A program made the position numbers and the translations under genes. Of a stretch of DNA of 64,000 bases, positions 35,462 to 44,599 are shown in pieces; position 1 is the stretch's first letter; every line of letters begins with the position of its first letter. Source of the stretch: Prosthecobacter dejongeii (GTDB lineage: Bacteria > Verrucomicrobiota > Verrucomicrobiia > Verrucomicrobiales > Verrucomicrobiaceae); contig NZ_JACHIF010000009.1 of NCBI RefSeq assembly GCF_014203045.1, positions 124,001-188,000 on the forward strand. The letters are read 5' to 3'. The notes beneath the pieces were generated by a model, which was given only the letters and a program-made list of their open reading frames with translations, did no database searches and was not told where the DNA came from.

Positions 35462-35493
35462 CCCCCTTGATGAAGTCACCTTCATCGAGGGGG
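35462..35493 (+). promoter_or_regulatory. Strong intra-operon hairpin after the pilin gene
   Basis: The sequence from 35462 to 35475 pairs with 35480-35493 over 14 bp (one T-G pair), enclosing a TCAC loop. Only a short ATTTCCC follows, with no T-run, so it is not a typical full terminator. Its position 21 bp after the virB2-like stop and 25 bp before the virB3-like start suggests an attenuator or a 3' mRNA stabiliser that raises pilin mRNA over the machinery genes. The function is inferred from position. Confidence 0.65.
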
Positions 35494-35518
35494 ATTTCCC
35501 TCGTCACGCCTAGCCCTC

Positions 35519-35893
35519 ATGGAACAGCAACAATCCGTTCGGCTTCATGAAACCAACGAAGGCCGCGAAACCCAGCAGGGCATCGCCGGTTTCGAAGGTC
35601 TCAATGCGCTTTTTTTCATGCTCGCCCTCGGGCTTGCCATGATTATTTTCCGCAAGTTCGCCAGTGAAGCCAACCCTAACATGTTGCTGGCAGTCTTATT
35701 TGCCTCGATTCCGTTGATTGTCGTCTCCGCCTACTGCTTTGGCCTCAAGCAGGGCAAGCCCCCCTCATACGATGTAGAACTCGGCGAGTGGCTCATCATC
35801 AAGGCCAGTAACAACCCCTACTTCTCCCCCAAACAGGTCGAGCCGATTTCCCTGCCCTGGGTGGATGATCCGACCAAGGAGAAAGATATTTAA
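35519..35893 (+). CDS. virB3: VirB3-like T4SS membrane protein
   Basis: The 124-residue protein has an N-terminal polar region (MEQQQSVRLHETNEGRETQQGIAGFEG) and two adjacent membrane segments (LNALFFMLALGLAMIIFRKF and MLLAVLFASIPLIVVSAYCFGL), followed by a cytoplasmic tail. Two close TM helices and position between VirB2 and VirB4 are characteristic of VirB3/TrbD, which anchors the VirB4 ATPase to the inner membrane complex. The stop lies 4 bp upstream of the VirB4 start. The N-terminal polar tail is longer than in many VirB3 proteins. Assignment is by topology and synteny. Confidence 0.72.
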   Translation: MEQQQSVRLHETNEGRETQQGIAGFEGLNALFFMLALGLAMIIFRKFASEANPNMLLAVLFASIPLIVVSAYCFGLKQGKPPSYDVELGEWLIIKASNNPYFSPKQVEPISLPWVDDPTKEKDI

Positions 35894-35897
35894 AGCG

Positions 35898-38597
35898 ATG
35901 GCGAAATTCGTGAATTCTTACCTCGACGAGGACCTCATCATCTATCGCGGCCTCGCCCGCGGAGGTGCCATCGGCAAAGGGTATAACGTGGAGATGCCCG
36001 ACACGGAAAACACGGATGCGTCTTGGCTCATGTCCCTCGAGGATAACCTGCGAGTGCTCCTGCGCATGATCCGCCCAGAACTGCGCATGCAAGTCTCCTG
36101 GAGCGTGGACAGCGACTACCGCAAGGAACTGGAGCGCTACCGCCAGAATACCGAAGAACTCCCTCAGGACCGCTGGTCCACCCGGCAGCGCGAGGAACGC
36201 TACAATCGTTACGATAAAAAGATCCGCGACCACCAACTGAGGCGGGAACATCTTCAATTTTACTTCACCTCCAAAATCCAAAACAAGACCATGGGTGGTG
36301 GCAGGCAGTACTACGAAGAGATCCTGCAAGCCGCCAAACGTGAACAATCGGAGTTGGAAGAAACGCTGCGCCAGCAGCTTGGCAGCCTCGGAGGCCGAAT
36401 CTCCCCCATGGATAACATGGAGCATTTCGAGGCCTTTTATCGTTATTTCAATCCCAGCGCTTTCGAGAATGAAGCCTTGAAGCTGGAGGACATTTACGAT
36501 CCATCCAAGACCGTTTGTGAGATGTGCTTCAACAGTGATGCCGCCCCTTATGGGATGGGCACATCCACCTTCAAGATGGACGGTTTTTACCAGGGCATCT
36601 GCGTCATGAAGACGCTGCCTAAGTTCACCTACATCGGCATGATGCGTCTGCTCACACAGATGGACATCCTGGATTACCAGATCGTCGCCAACATCGAAGC
36701 TGGGGATGTAGAAAAAGACCGCGTCGCCACGGAAAGTAAAGTGGCGCGGCTGGAGCGGGGTAAGATCACCCCCTCTCTGGAGGCCACTCTGATGAAGCTG
36801 CGCACCCGTATCCGCCGCCTCACCACGAACGAAGTCGTCCCTTACCGCATGCACCTCATTGTGCGGGTGTGGGACCGCAATCCAGACAACTGCGCCAGCA
36901 AACTCTCCGCCATTAAAAACTCCATCCTGAAGCTGGGTGGGGCGCAGGCCTATGAACCCACCCTCCCCACCAGCGTGCGGAATTACTGGCAGCTCTGCAT
37001 GCCCGGCTGGACGTGGGCGAACTACAACGACTTCAAACTTTACGTCGAAGACGTCAACTTAGCAGATCTACTGCCGGTCTCCAGCACCCCCACGGGTGAC
37101 TTGGCAGAGGCCGAAGCCATCTATGATGGACCACGGGGAGCCCTCGTCGGTGCCACCACCTTCGTCGGCGTCAAAGGTGCCATGCGGCCAGAACACGGCA
37201 TCATGTTTGGCGCCTCGGGTGCTGGCAAATCGGTGTTCACCATTGACCTTCTCACCCAAACGGCTCCGTATTACGACTATACCGCCATCGTTGAAGAAGG
37301 CCTTTCGTATAACCTCTTCACACGCCTATACGGGTGCAAGCCCATCATCGTTCAGCCGAACGGGAACCTGACATTCAATTACTTTGACACACGCGGCCTG
37401 CCCCTCACCTCTGATCAACTTGGTGGGGCCACAGCCATCGCCCATCTTATGGCGGGTCCACCGCCAGACATAGATAAGGATCGCATCCGCCAAGCCCTGC
37501 TCTCCAAGCAGATCGAGCGCATCTACGTGGATCAGTTTGAGACCTGGGCCAGCCGCAATAGCGAAGGCCGTTTTGAAGCTGCACGTCGTGTCAATGTCGC
37601 CTCCGAATGGCGTCGGCGTAAAATGCCGCCGGGCACCGTCTTAGCCGATGCTTGGCTGGACTTCAGTGCGGAAATGCTGGAAGGCAATTCCGAGGCCCAT
37701 GAAATCAATCGCCTCGTCCTCGATCCAGGCATTGTCGAAGATTACCTCAACAATCCCGGCAACCAGTGGGACTTGATGAGCCTCGCCTACACTTTGATGA
37801 AAGCGGAGGACATGCCCACTCACAGTCAGTTCGTCGAGCTACTGAATCTGGAAAGCCGCCAACGTCGCGCTCACGAAGACTTGGGGTTGTTACGCATGCT
37901 GTTAGAACCCTGGAGCCGCACAGGTCGCTATGGAGCCATCTTGGATGGGGTGAACAACGTGGACCTCAGCGGCAAGGTCGTTCATTTTGAGCTCTCTTAC
38001 ATTCCCGAATCTGCCAAAGAACTGCGCACCGTGGCAGCCTTCTTGATCACGAATGATCTGCGGAAGGAGATCATGAGCCGCCCGCGCTCCACCCGTAAAC
38101 GTGTTATTCTGGAAGAGCTCTCCGCCTTCCTGGCCATGCCAGACGGAGACCGCATCACCCGTGAGTATTACGAACGTATGCGTAAATACTCCTGCTGGGT
38201 CTTCTCCATCATCCAGCAGTTCCAGCGTATCAAGGACCACCCGGTACGCTCCTCCGTCGTGGGGAACTCACGCATCATGTTCATGCTCAAGCAGCCTGAC
38301 CAGCGCGATGTCGAAAGCATGAGTGAAGGCTTCCGCATTCCTTCCATCACGAAAAAACAAGTCACGAGCTTCCCTGACCCCTCGGAAATGAAGACGGACC
38401 CATACGGTTCCTTTGTTTATTACCATGAGGCCACGGGCCGCCCGCGCATCGCCATCGGTCGTCATCAGGCCTCGAAGGAAATGATCCTCGCCTCCGCCAC
38501 CTCTGGGGAGGCTTTCGAACGCCAGAACGAGCAGCTCAAAGAATTCGGCGGCGACGCCTACAAAATGATCCTCAGCCAAGCCAAGTCCAAAGCATGA
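35898..38597 (+). CDS. virB4: VirB4-type T4SS ATPase
   Basis: ATG at 35898 (MAKFVNSYLDEDLIIYRGLAR) is chosen since an upstream in-frame start would overlap the virB3-like gene. The 899-residue protein has the CagE/TrbE/VirB4 N-domain followed by a C-terminal RecA-like ATPase: Walker A FGASGAGKS near residues 437-445, and a Walker B-like VILEELSAFLA near 735-745 with an EE instead of the usual DE. The late segment WVFSIIQQFQRIKDHPVRSSVVGNSRIMFMLKQ matches the VirB4 QS-x-x-D region in place. VirB4 energises substrate transfer and pilus assembly at the inner membrane. It overlaps the next gene by four bases (ATGA). Confidence 0.93.
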   Translation: MAKFVNSYLDEDLIIYRGLARGGAIGKGYNVEMPDTENTDASWLMSLEDNLRVLLRMIRPELRMQVSWSVDSDYRKELERYRQNTEELPQDRWSTRQREERYNRYDKKIRDHQLRREHLQFYFTSKIQNKTMGGGRQYYEEILQAAKREQSELEETLRQQLGSLGGRISPMDNMEHFEAFYRYFNPSAFENEALKLEDIYDPSKTVCEMCFNSDAAPYGMGTSTFKMDGFYQGICVMKTLPKFTYIGMMRLLTQMDILDYQIVANIEAGDVEKDRVATESKVARLERGKITPSLEATLMKLRTRIRRLTTNEVVPYRMHLIVRVWDRNPDNCASKLSAIKNSILKLGGAQAYEPTLPTSVRNYWQLCMPGWTWANYNDFKLYVEDVNLADLLPVSSTPTGDLAEAEAIYDGPRGALVGATTFVGVKGAMRPEHGIMFGASGAGKSVFTIDLLTQTAPYYDYTAIVEEGLSYNLFTRLYGCKPIIVQPNGNLTFNYFDTRGLPLTSDQLGGATAIAHLMAGPPPDIDKDRIRQALLSKQIERIYVDQFETWASRNSEGRFEAARRVNVASEWRRRKMPPGTVLADAWLDFSAEMLEGNSEAHEINRLVLDPGIVEDYLNNPGNQWDLMSLAYTLMKAEDMPTHSQFVELLNLESRQRRAHEDLGLLRMLLEPWSRTGRYGAILDGVNNVDLSGKVVHFELSYIPESAKELRTVAAFLITNDLRKEIMSRPRSTRKRVILEELSAFLAMPDGDRITREYYERMRKYSCWVFSIIQQFQRIKDHPVRSSVVGNSRIMFMLKQPDQRDVESMSEGFRIPSITKKQVTSFPDPSEMKTDPYGSFVYYHEATGRPRIAIGRHQASKEMILASATSGEAFERQNEQLKEFGGDAYKMILSQAKSKA

Positions 38598-39109
38598 AAC
38601 GACACTTCATTCTCCTCAGCGGTCTCTGCATCGCGCTGGCCTCCTGCACCAGCAGTGACGGCACCATGAACAAAGGCCTGCTCGGTGCGGCTTCAGGCGG
38701 CCTCATTGGTGCCCTCATCGGTGATGGACTGTTGAATGGGGATGACAATTCTTCCTCCTCCGGCAGTTCCAGTGGTGGGGGCAGTGGCAGCTCTAGCGGT
38801 AGCAGCGATAACGGTGGCTTTTTAGAAGACAATTCCGGTCTCATCACCGGAGCTGTGGCAGGTTACGCAGCCGGTGCTATCAGCGACAGCTTTGCCAAAA
38901 ACGAAGTCCGCCAAAAGTATCTCGACGGGTATAACAAAGGCCGCAGCGATGCCATTAAAGAACTCTACTGGGTGAAGCGGGATGCCGAACGCCCCACCGA
39001 AGACTCCAGCATCCAGCGCCGCTACTATGAAGTCCCCGTGCCTGAGCATGTGACCACGGATGGCGTGCTCGTGGAACCTCGTAAAGTCGTCATCGAAGTC
39101 GTCGAATAA
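38594..39109 (+). CDS. Lipoprotein with glycine-zipper segments, T4SS operon
   Basis: The 171-residue product starts MKRHFILLSGLCIALASC, a lipoprotein signal peptide with the lipobox LASC. It contains two glycine-zipper-like stretches, GLLGAASGGLIGALIGDGLL and GLITGAVAGYAAGAISDSF, separated by a Ser/Gly-rich linker, then a charged C-terminal domain (RQKYLDGYNKGRSDAIKELYWVKRDAERP). Such glycine-zipper lipoproteins insert in or cross the outer membrane. In the operon it takes the place expected of a VirB7-type or channel-associated lipoprotein. The ATGA overlap with virB4 implies coupled translation. No direct homologue is recognised. Confidence 0.75.
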   Translation: MKRHFILLSGLCIALASCTSSDGTMNKGLLGAASGGLIGALIGDGLLNGDDNSSSSGSSSGGGSGSSSGSSDNGGFLEDNSGLITGAVAGYAAGAISDSFAKNEVRQKYLDGYNKGRSDAIKELYWVKRDAERPTEDSSIQRRYYEVPVPEHVTTDGVLVEPRKVVIEVVE

Positions 39110-39136
39110 ACGTCTTTCAATCAAACCTGAAACGCC

Positions 39137-40018
39137 ATGAAAACATACCTGCTCATCACCACGGCGCTGATGCTGGCAACGGCAGCCAAGGCGCAAACTG
39201 GGGCTGTCGTTGTTACCTCCGCCCCCACACTCGAGCTTGGCCAGTCTGAGCTTTCTGCCAAACTCACCCAAATCCTCAACGAAGCTCAACTGCAAAACGA
39301 AAAACTGCAGACCAGTCTCGAACGTCTTGGAGAGCCGAGAGATCTCAATGCCTCTGCCATAAGCACGATTCAGGAAGACATCCGTAAGGGTGCGACGAGC
39401 CTGAAAACTCGGGAAGAGCAGCTCACCATGATGCAGGCCATTGATGGCTCCGAAGTCTTTAATGACACAGCCTTCGGCGTGATGCAGCCCATCGGCAGAA
39501 CTGTCATCCGTGATGATGGGGTGGAAGTGGAACGTGATCCTGAAAAATATAAAATGGAGGCAGCCCAGCTCGCCCACGTCAAAGAATACAAAAAAGTGCG
39601 CGGTGAAGCCATCGAGCGAAAGAAGGCCCTGAATCGCGAACTCTCAGGCATCATCGAAGACCTCAACAACGCCCAAGACCTGTCGAACATTCAAAAACTC
39701 CAGGGCATGATCACCGCCCTGGAAGGCCAACTGGCTGAGTGCAATGCCACCATCATGGTGGCCCAGGCAGACTCTGAAATGACGCTCAAGGAATTGGAAG
39801 GCCAAGCACGGGTCGTCATCAAAGGCAAGCAAGAAGCTGCTTACCTGAACCGTCCAGCATCCCCAGATGCAGCTCCTCTGAATGCCACAGGCACCTTCCC
39901 TGGCGCAGGTGGTACGAGCACTTTCAAGCTTCCTTGGGGCCGGAGAGGTGAAGAGGGCAATCCAGAACTCGGCGGACCTGAGACGGGTGAGCCTGAGCCA
40001 ACTCCACCCGCCAACTAA
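39137..40018 (+). CDS. Secreted coiled-coil protein, VirB5/TrbJ-like
   Basis: The 293-residue protein has a signal peptide (MKTYLLITTALMLATAAKAQ) and a mature region dominated by amphipathic helices: LSAKLTQILNEAQLQNEKLQTSLERLG, EYKKVRGEAIERKKALNRELSGIIEDLNNAQDLSNIQKLQGMITALEGQLAE. The final third is Pro/Gly-rich and ends EPEPTPPAN. An exported helical protein located just before the VirB6 gene is the usual position of VirB5/TrbJ, a minor pilus-tip component. Sequence conservation of VirB5 is poor, so the call is by secondary structure and order. Confidence 0.72.
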   Translation: MKTYLLITTALMLATAAKAQTGAVVVTSAPTLELGQSELSAKLTQILNEAQLQNEKLQTSLERLGEPRDLNASAISTIQEDIRKGATSLKTREEQLTMMQAIDGSEVFNDTAFGVMQPIGRTVIRDDGVEVERDPEKYKMEAAQLAHVKEYKKVRGEAIERKKALNRELSGIIEDLNNAQDLSNIQKLQGMITALEGQLAECNATIMVAQADSEMTLKELEGQARVVIKGKQEAAYLNRPASPDAAPLNATGTFPGAGGTSTFKLPWGRRGEEGNPELGGPETGEPEPTPPAN

Positions 40019-40072
40019 TTTCCCGCTGTCTCTTGAGCGCGGCATTCACCCCACACACTCCTTTTTAGCACC

Positions 40073-41161
40073 ATGCCTCTATTAGCCCAAGGAACCGTGG
40101 ACCTGATCCAGTCAGGGGGAAATCCGCTGATCTTTTTCTACACCGATCTCGCGGATGTATGCTCGCGTTGCAGCGATGCCATCCAGCCGATCGCTTTCGT
40201 TCTCATCTTCGCCAGTCTGCTGATTCACAGCTATAAGTGCATGATGGGCAGTGACCTATCCGGCATCGTCCGTCACATCGTGGTCTCGGGGGTCATCATT
40301 TCCATCATGCCGTTTTATGCGGAGTGGATGCTGGCGGCTCAGTCTGCTTTAGGGTCAGACCTGCTCACAGATCTGGAGGTAGATCCGCTCTCGACCTTGA
40401 TCAATTTTGGCGAGAGCTTTGCCGATGGACCCTGGGATGAGCCTTCAGCACCGGACATCATCTTAGGCGTGCTTGACCCTATTGAATGGGCTTCCTACTT
40501 CTGCCAAATCATCGGCATGTTTTTCATGATCGTCATTTCCATGGTCATGTATGCCCTCTTTTGGTGTGGTTTTCAGATTCAGATTATCGCTCTTTATTTG
40601 GGTAGTGCTGTAGGTCCCATGTTCCTAGCGATGCTTGTGTTTGAGCAGACCCGTGACACCGCCGTAAAATATCACATCGGCATGCTCAGCATTTGCTTTT
40701 GGCCTTTAGGCTGGGGGATCGGCATGCTCTTCACCGAAGCGCTCATGACCGGGGCTATCCCGCAGGCGTCCGTCGTTTGTACTTTTATCTTTGGTCCTCT
40801 GGCCGCTGTACCTATCGTTAATACGATCCTTGCTGTCGGCGCAGTTGTCATCATCCTTTTGATCATCATCGTCTGGCTCATTGTGGTGCTTTTCGCAGCT
40901 CCAAAGATTGTGAGTAAAGCGATCACCACAGGTGCACAAATCGGCATGGGCCTTGTCTCTGCTGGCGCGAGTACAGCATCCGGCGTCGCCACCGCTGGCG
41001 TTCAGGCAGCCTCTGGTGCGGCCATGATGGCGGGTGGTGCCGCCCTTACGGCTTCAGGAGTTGGTTCAGGGGCAGGCATCGGCATGATGACGGCAGGTGC
41101 TGGCAGCATGGGCGGAGGAGCCAGCTCCATGGGTAAAGCGGTAGGCTCAGCAGGTAGCTAA
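40073..41161 (+). CDS. virB6: VirB6/TrbL-like polytopic T4SS channel protein
   Basis: The 362-residue protein has at least six hydrophobic segments, including AIQPIAFVLIFASLLIHSY, HIVVSGVIISIMPFY, IIGMFFMIVISMVMYALFW and VNTILAVGAVVIILLIIIVWLIVVLFAAP. A glycine/alanine-rich tail (GAGIGMMTAGAGSMGGGASSMG) follows. This topology with a G/A-rich C-terminus is typical of TrbL/VirB6, the inner-membrane channel component. It lies between the VirB5-like and the first VirB8-like genes, as expected. The start at 40073 (MPLLAQGTVDL) has no strong ribosome-binding site. Confidence 0.85.
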   Translation: MPLLAQGTVDLIQSGGNPLIFFYTDLADVCSRCSDAIQPIAFVLIFASLLIHSYKCMMGSDLSGIVRHIVVSGVIISIMPFYAEWMLAAQSALGSDLLTDLEVDPLSTLINFGESFADGPWDEPSAPDIILGVLDPIEWASYFCQIIGMFFMIVISMVMYALFWCGFQIQIIALYLGSAVGPMFLAMLVFEQTRDTAVKYHIGMLSICFWPLGWGIGMLFTEALMTGAIPQASVVCTFIFGPLAAVPIVNTILAVGAVVIILLIIIVWLIVVLFAAPKIVSKAITTGAQIGMGLVSAGASTASGVATAGVQAASGAAMMAGGAALTASGVGSGAGIGMMTAGAGSMGGGASSMGKAVGSAGS

Positions 41162-41179
41162 GTTTTTTCTATTTTTCGA

Positions 41180-41806
41180 ATGAAAGGCGTCACTGACATG
41201 TTCATAGCCAAGGACAAGCTGGCCATTTTTTGGTTTCTTGTCTCCTGTGGCTGCATCATCGGCACAGGCTGGTATCTCCATGGCCAAGCCATCGCCGGCC
41301 GTGGGCGCATGCTCTTCGTGCCCATTGAGCAGCATGATATTTTCATGGATCGTGAGATGAAGCCTCAGGACCTCAATGAAGCCGCAGATTTTCATACTCG
41401 CTTGCTCATGGAGACCGTCCTCAACCGTGGTCCAGGAGGGCCATTGGATAAAGCCCGCATTGATCAGCTTTTCGTTGGCAATGGGCTGGATCAAATCAAG
41501 CTGGATATCCAAGATAACGCCTTTGATTTCAACCAACGTAAAATCCACCAGATGGTGGAACTTGGCCGGGTGGACATTGTTCATAACCCTGACGATGGCA
41601 GCGCAGTGACCAGTACCGAAGGCCAACTTATCCGCCTTAGTTTCGACCCCACGCTGAAAGAAAACGTCGTTCAGTCTTTCCTCGTGAACGCCACACTCCA
41701 GTGGCAGCGCAATCCGAGTTTACGCACCAACAAACGGTTCATGTTCGTCTGCAACGACATCAGTTACACACTAAAAGAGTCATCCAGCTCTGAGAAGCAA
41801 CCTTAA
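41180..41806 (+). CDS. VirB8-like bitopic T4SS protein, copy 1
   Basis: The 208-residue protein has a short cytoplasmic N-terminus, one TM helix (LAIFWFLVSCGCIIGTGWYL) and a periplasmic domain of about 170 residues, the layout of VirB8/TrbF/TraE. It shares with the next gene product an FIA-KD-x-x-A-x-FWF start, a NRGPGG motif versus DRGPDG, and a late L-x-WQRNPSLRTNK versus LFWRLNPDIRRNK block, showing that the two arose by duplication. VirB8 proteins link the inner-membrane complex to the outer-membrane core. The NTF2-like fold is not provable by eye. Confidence 0.7.
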   Translation: MKGVTDMFIAKDKLAIFWFLVSCGCIIGTGWYLHGQAIAGRGRMLFVPIEQHDIFMDREMKPQDLNEAADFHTRLLMETVLNRGPGGPLDKARIDQLFVGNGLDQIKLDIQDNAFDFNQRKIHQMVELGRVDIVHNPDDGSAVTSTEGQLIRLSFDPTLKENVVQSFLVNATLQWQRNPSLRTNKRFMFVCNDISYTLKESSSSEKQP

Positions 41807-41807
41807 C

Positions 41808-42440
41808 ATGGCCACTGCCCTCCCCAAGAAAAAAGGTGCCATAGACACGCTCATTGCGCGTGATCAGACGGCCGTGTTTTGGTTTGTCTTCGCCTGCATC
41901 ATCGCCTGCTTATGTGCCTGGTACCTCGTCATCATGTCTGAGGAACTGAAGGCACGTCCACCCTTTGTCGTCATGGATAGCAATGGCGGCTATTACATCG
42001 CACCAGGGGTGAATTTTAACAAGATGAAGCCCATGCATCTAAACCTGTCTGAAATGGCCGTGGAAGCCATTTTTGACCGTGGCCCAGATGGCATCACCTT
42101 TGCACAAAGACTCCCGCTTCTCTGCACCAAGAAGAGCTACTCCAGCATTCGTAAAAAACTGGATACTGAAAGTCGTTACTTCAAGGCTCAGTCGGTGCAC
42201 CAAACAGTCAGCATCGAAAGTAACACGCTTTTAGGAACTGGCGAAACGGTCGCCATCACCGAGGCAACGGGTTTTGTTTACCGCCGCAGCACCTTCAATA
42301 ACAACGAGCAAAATGAAACTTATCGTTTCCGCCTCAGGCTCTTCTGGCGTTTGAACCCAGACATCCGTCGCAACAAAGCTTTCCCCTCCGTGATTGATGA
42401 AATGGTGAATTACGAATTGGAGAAAATCAGCGCCTCATGA
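41808..42440 (+). CDS. VirB8-like bitopic T4SS protein, copy 2
   Basis: The 210-residue protein follows copy 1 after one base and shares its layout: LIARDQTAVFWFVFACIIACLCAWYLVIM for the cytoplasmic start and TM helix, then a periplasmic domain with FDRGPDGI, SIRKKLDTESRYFKAQSVHQTVSI and RFRLRLFWRLNPDIRRNKAF. Copy 1 and copy 2 have diverged but keep equal lengths, which suggests a hetero-oligomeric ring. Its TGA overlaps the start of the VirB9-like gene. It could also be read as a TraE-like protein; both belong to the same functional class. Confidence 0.7.
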   Translation: MATALPKKKGAIDTLIARDQTAVFWFVFACIIACLCAWYLVIMSEELKARPPFVVMDSNGGYYIAPGVNFNKMKPMHLNLSEMAVEAIFDRGPDGITFAQRLPLLCTKKSYSSIRKKLDTESRYFKAQSVHQTVSIESNTLLGTGETVAITEATGFVYRRSTFNNNEQNETYRFRLRLFWRLNPDIRRNKAFPSVIDEMVNYELEKISAS

Positions 42441-43369
42441 GATCCTTCCTTTGCCTTCTTTCTCTAACTCTACTGCCTGCCTTGGGCTCCTTGGCACAAG
42501 TTCAGCAGGGGCGTGAACTCGTGATGCTGGACTCCAAAAAACTCGTCCATGATATCTCCATCAACGCCACGGTGGCCACCACCATTACCTTCCCTGAAAA
42601 GATCACTTTGCTTACGGGATTTGGACTCGTGACCGACCCCAACTCTGCCGCGCAGATGACCCAATCAAAGGTCGCCATTGTGCATTACGAAAATGTCATC
42701 GGAGACACCTTGGTCGTCCGTTTGGTAAAGCCCGGTGAGCCTTGCCATGCCACCGTGCGCACCTCTCGCCACATTCATTTGCTGCGTTTCGTCCCAGCGG
42801 ATGAAGCGAACCTAGCCGTTATTGTTTCTCCACCTCAGGAAAAAGATGCCGCCGCGCCCACCACGCCGGAGCAAGTGGTTAAAAACCGCATTGATTTCAA
42901 TTCCGAAGAACTCGTCGGGATGCTGAGCAAAATCAAAAGTCGTAAAGCTCTGCAATCGCTCAATCCCGGCCTCTTCCAAGGCTGGCAGGAACGCAACGGC
43001 CTGGACATGACCTCGACCTACAAAAACGTCAATGCTACCATCTATGAGATCCAACGAAATCCGGCCAAGGACATCATCGCCTTCCGCTGCCACTTGGTGA
43101 ATACCGGAACGGAGACTTATGAGTTTGAGCCTAACGGCGTGAAGATCCGTGTGGGGGAGCGCAGTTACAATGCTCAGCTCGTGGATTGCAGCGGCATTGC
43201 TCCTCCTGGGCAGAAAGTGCTCATGGATATCCTCCTCCAGGGAGGGCCCGGCGGGGGGCGTGAAGGCCTCTCCATCAATCAAGATTTCCGGGTCGAGCTA
43301 CCGGAAGCGGGCCGCAGTCAAATCTCCCCTGCTCTTTTTGGCGATGCCTCAGCGGATAACAGCAAATAG
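42437..43369 (+). CDS. virB9: VirB9/TrbG-like T4SS core protein
   Basis: The 310-residue protein has a signal peptide (MRSFLCLLSLTLLPALGSLAQ) and a beta-rich mature region. INATVATTITFPEKITLLTGFGLV and LVVRLVKPGEPCHATVRTSRHIHLLRFVPADEANLAVIV resemble the VirB9 N-domain. The C-domain has IYEIQRNPAKDIIAFRCHLVNTGTETYEFEPNGVKIRVGERSYNAQLVDCSG. VirB9 with VirB7 and VirB10 forms the outer-membrane core ring. It lies directly before the VirB10-like gene. The start overlaps the VirB8-like copy 2 stop (ATGA). Confidence 0.75.
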   Translation: MRSFLCLLSLTLLPALGSLAQVQQGRELVMLDSKKLVHDISINATVATTITFPEKITLLTGFGLVTDPNSAAQMTQSKVAIVHYENVIGDTLVVRLVKPGEPCHATVRTSRHIHLLRFVPADEANLAVIVSPPQEKDAAAPTTPEQVVKNRIDFNSEELVGMLSKIKSRKALQSLNPGLFQGWQERNGLDMTSTYKNVNATIYEIQRNPAKDIIAFRCHLVNTGTETYEFEPNGVKIRVGERSYNAQLVDCSGIAPPGQKVLMDILLQGGPGGGREGLSINQDFRVELPEAGRSQISPALFGDASADNSK

Positions 43370-43384
43370 TCTCCCGTTCCTGCC

Positions 43385-44599
43385 ATGACCAAGTATCTCC
43401 AAAAAACCGGCGTGCAGATGGGCCTCTTGGCTGTCGTCCTCGGCATTGCGGGTGTGGCTTTTTACCTCACCAAAAAGCAACCCGCGCCTGTCAATGCTGC
43501 TCCCGCCTCAGCAGGGCCTCAGGCCCAAGTCGCCCTCCAGGACAAAACCGTGGCCCTGGGCGAAAAGCGCACCGCAACGGTAGGCAGCGGCCAGCAGGTG
43601 GACAAACTTGTGATCGCGCCCAAAAAACCCCAGGCTCCCACGCTGATCCCCACAACGACCACCCAAAAGAAATCCCAAAAAGCCCCGCCTTTTCCCAAAT
43701 TGGTCCATGTCACCAACACGGTCCAAGAACCCCACGTCCCGAAGGAACCGAAGCTCTTTGCCCCACGTGGCCTGCTCATCAAGGCAGCCCTCGTCATCAC
43801 GGTGGATTCTTCATCGCTTGAGACACCCGTGCTCGCCCTGGTCACGGAAGACATTTATTGGAACAAACGCCTCATCGTTCCTGCAGGCACTCAGGTTCAA
43901 GCTAAGGCGGGAAAAGGCAGAACGCGCGACCGCATCGAAGTCACGGGGGGATTCACCTTCGTCTGGGCAGATGGTCGTGAATACACCATTAGCGGCATCG
44001 CATTGGATCATGAACGCCTTGCAGACGGCAGCTACTCCATCACCGACGGCTCCGCTGGCATTCGTGGCCAGATCATTCAAAACGACCAATATGCTGAGCT
44101 GAAAATCTTGGTCGCTGAGGCTCTCGAAGGCATCATGAACAACAAGCAAGACCAGTTTCAATCCGTCTATGGTCTGGTCCCACAAAACAACAGTCGAAAT
44201 GCGGCACTCGGCGGCGGGGCACAGACGGCGTCTGCCTACTCAGGCATGCTCACGAAGAAGCTGGAGCAGGACCTAGACTTCGTCCGCGTCGGCGCTGGCA
44301 CGCAATTTTACATTTACACCCAGGATGTCTTCGAGCCTGAGTTAGCCAGCATCGCCGGACTCAAGCAAGGCAACAAAGCCGCCTCCAGCTGGCAGCTAGC
44401 TGAAGAAGCCTACAACCGCGCCCAGACGGAGGCGAGCGCCGCCTCTGACGAAGCCACCAAAGTCGCCGAAGCCACCCGCAAGGCCGAAGAACAAAAACGC
44501 ACGGCTGAACGCGCCGCGCGAGTCAGCAGCCTCGTGTCAGACGATGAATCTGACGCAGACACGGCTGATACCTCCACTCCTTCCAGCACCACGCCATGA
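43385..44599 (+). CDS. virB10: VirB10/TrbI-like T4SS core protein
   Basis: The 404-residue protein begins with a short cytoplasmic part and a TM helix (VQMGLLAVVLGIAGVAFYL), then a Pro/Lys-rich linker (residues 70-120), and a beta-barrel C-domain with the family pattern LIKAALVITVDSSSLETPVLALVTEDIYWNKRLIVPAGTQVQAKAGKGR. RIEVTGGFTFVWADGREY and VRVGAGTQFYIYTQD close the domain. VirB10 spans both membranes and transmits ATP-driven changes to the outer-membrane pore. An unusual helical, Ala/Glu-rich tail of about 75 residues follows. The stop overlaps the next lipoprotein gene. Confidence 0.87.
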   Translation: MTKYLQKTGVQMGLLAVVLGIAGVAFYLTKKQPAPVNAAPASAGPQAQVALQDKTVALGEKRTATVGSGQQVDKLVIAPKKPQAPTLIPTTTTQKKSQKAPPFPKLVHVTNTVQEPHVPKEPKLFAPRGLLIKAALVITVDSSSLETPVLALVTEDIYWNKRLIVPAGTQVQAKAGKGRTRDRIEVTGGFTFVWADGREYTISGIALDHERLADGSYSITDGSAGIRGQIIQNDQYAELKILVAEALEGIMNNKQDQFQSVYGLVPQNNSRNAALGGGAQTASAYSGMLTKKLEQDLDFVRVGAGTQFYIYTQDVFEPELASIAGLKQGNKAASSWQLAEEAYNRAQTEASAASDEATKVAEATRKAEEQKRTAERAARVSSLVSDDESDADTADTSTPSSTTP

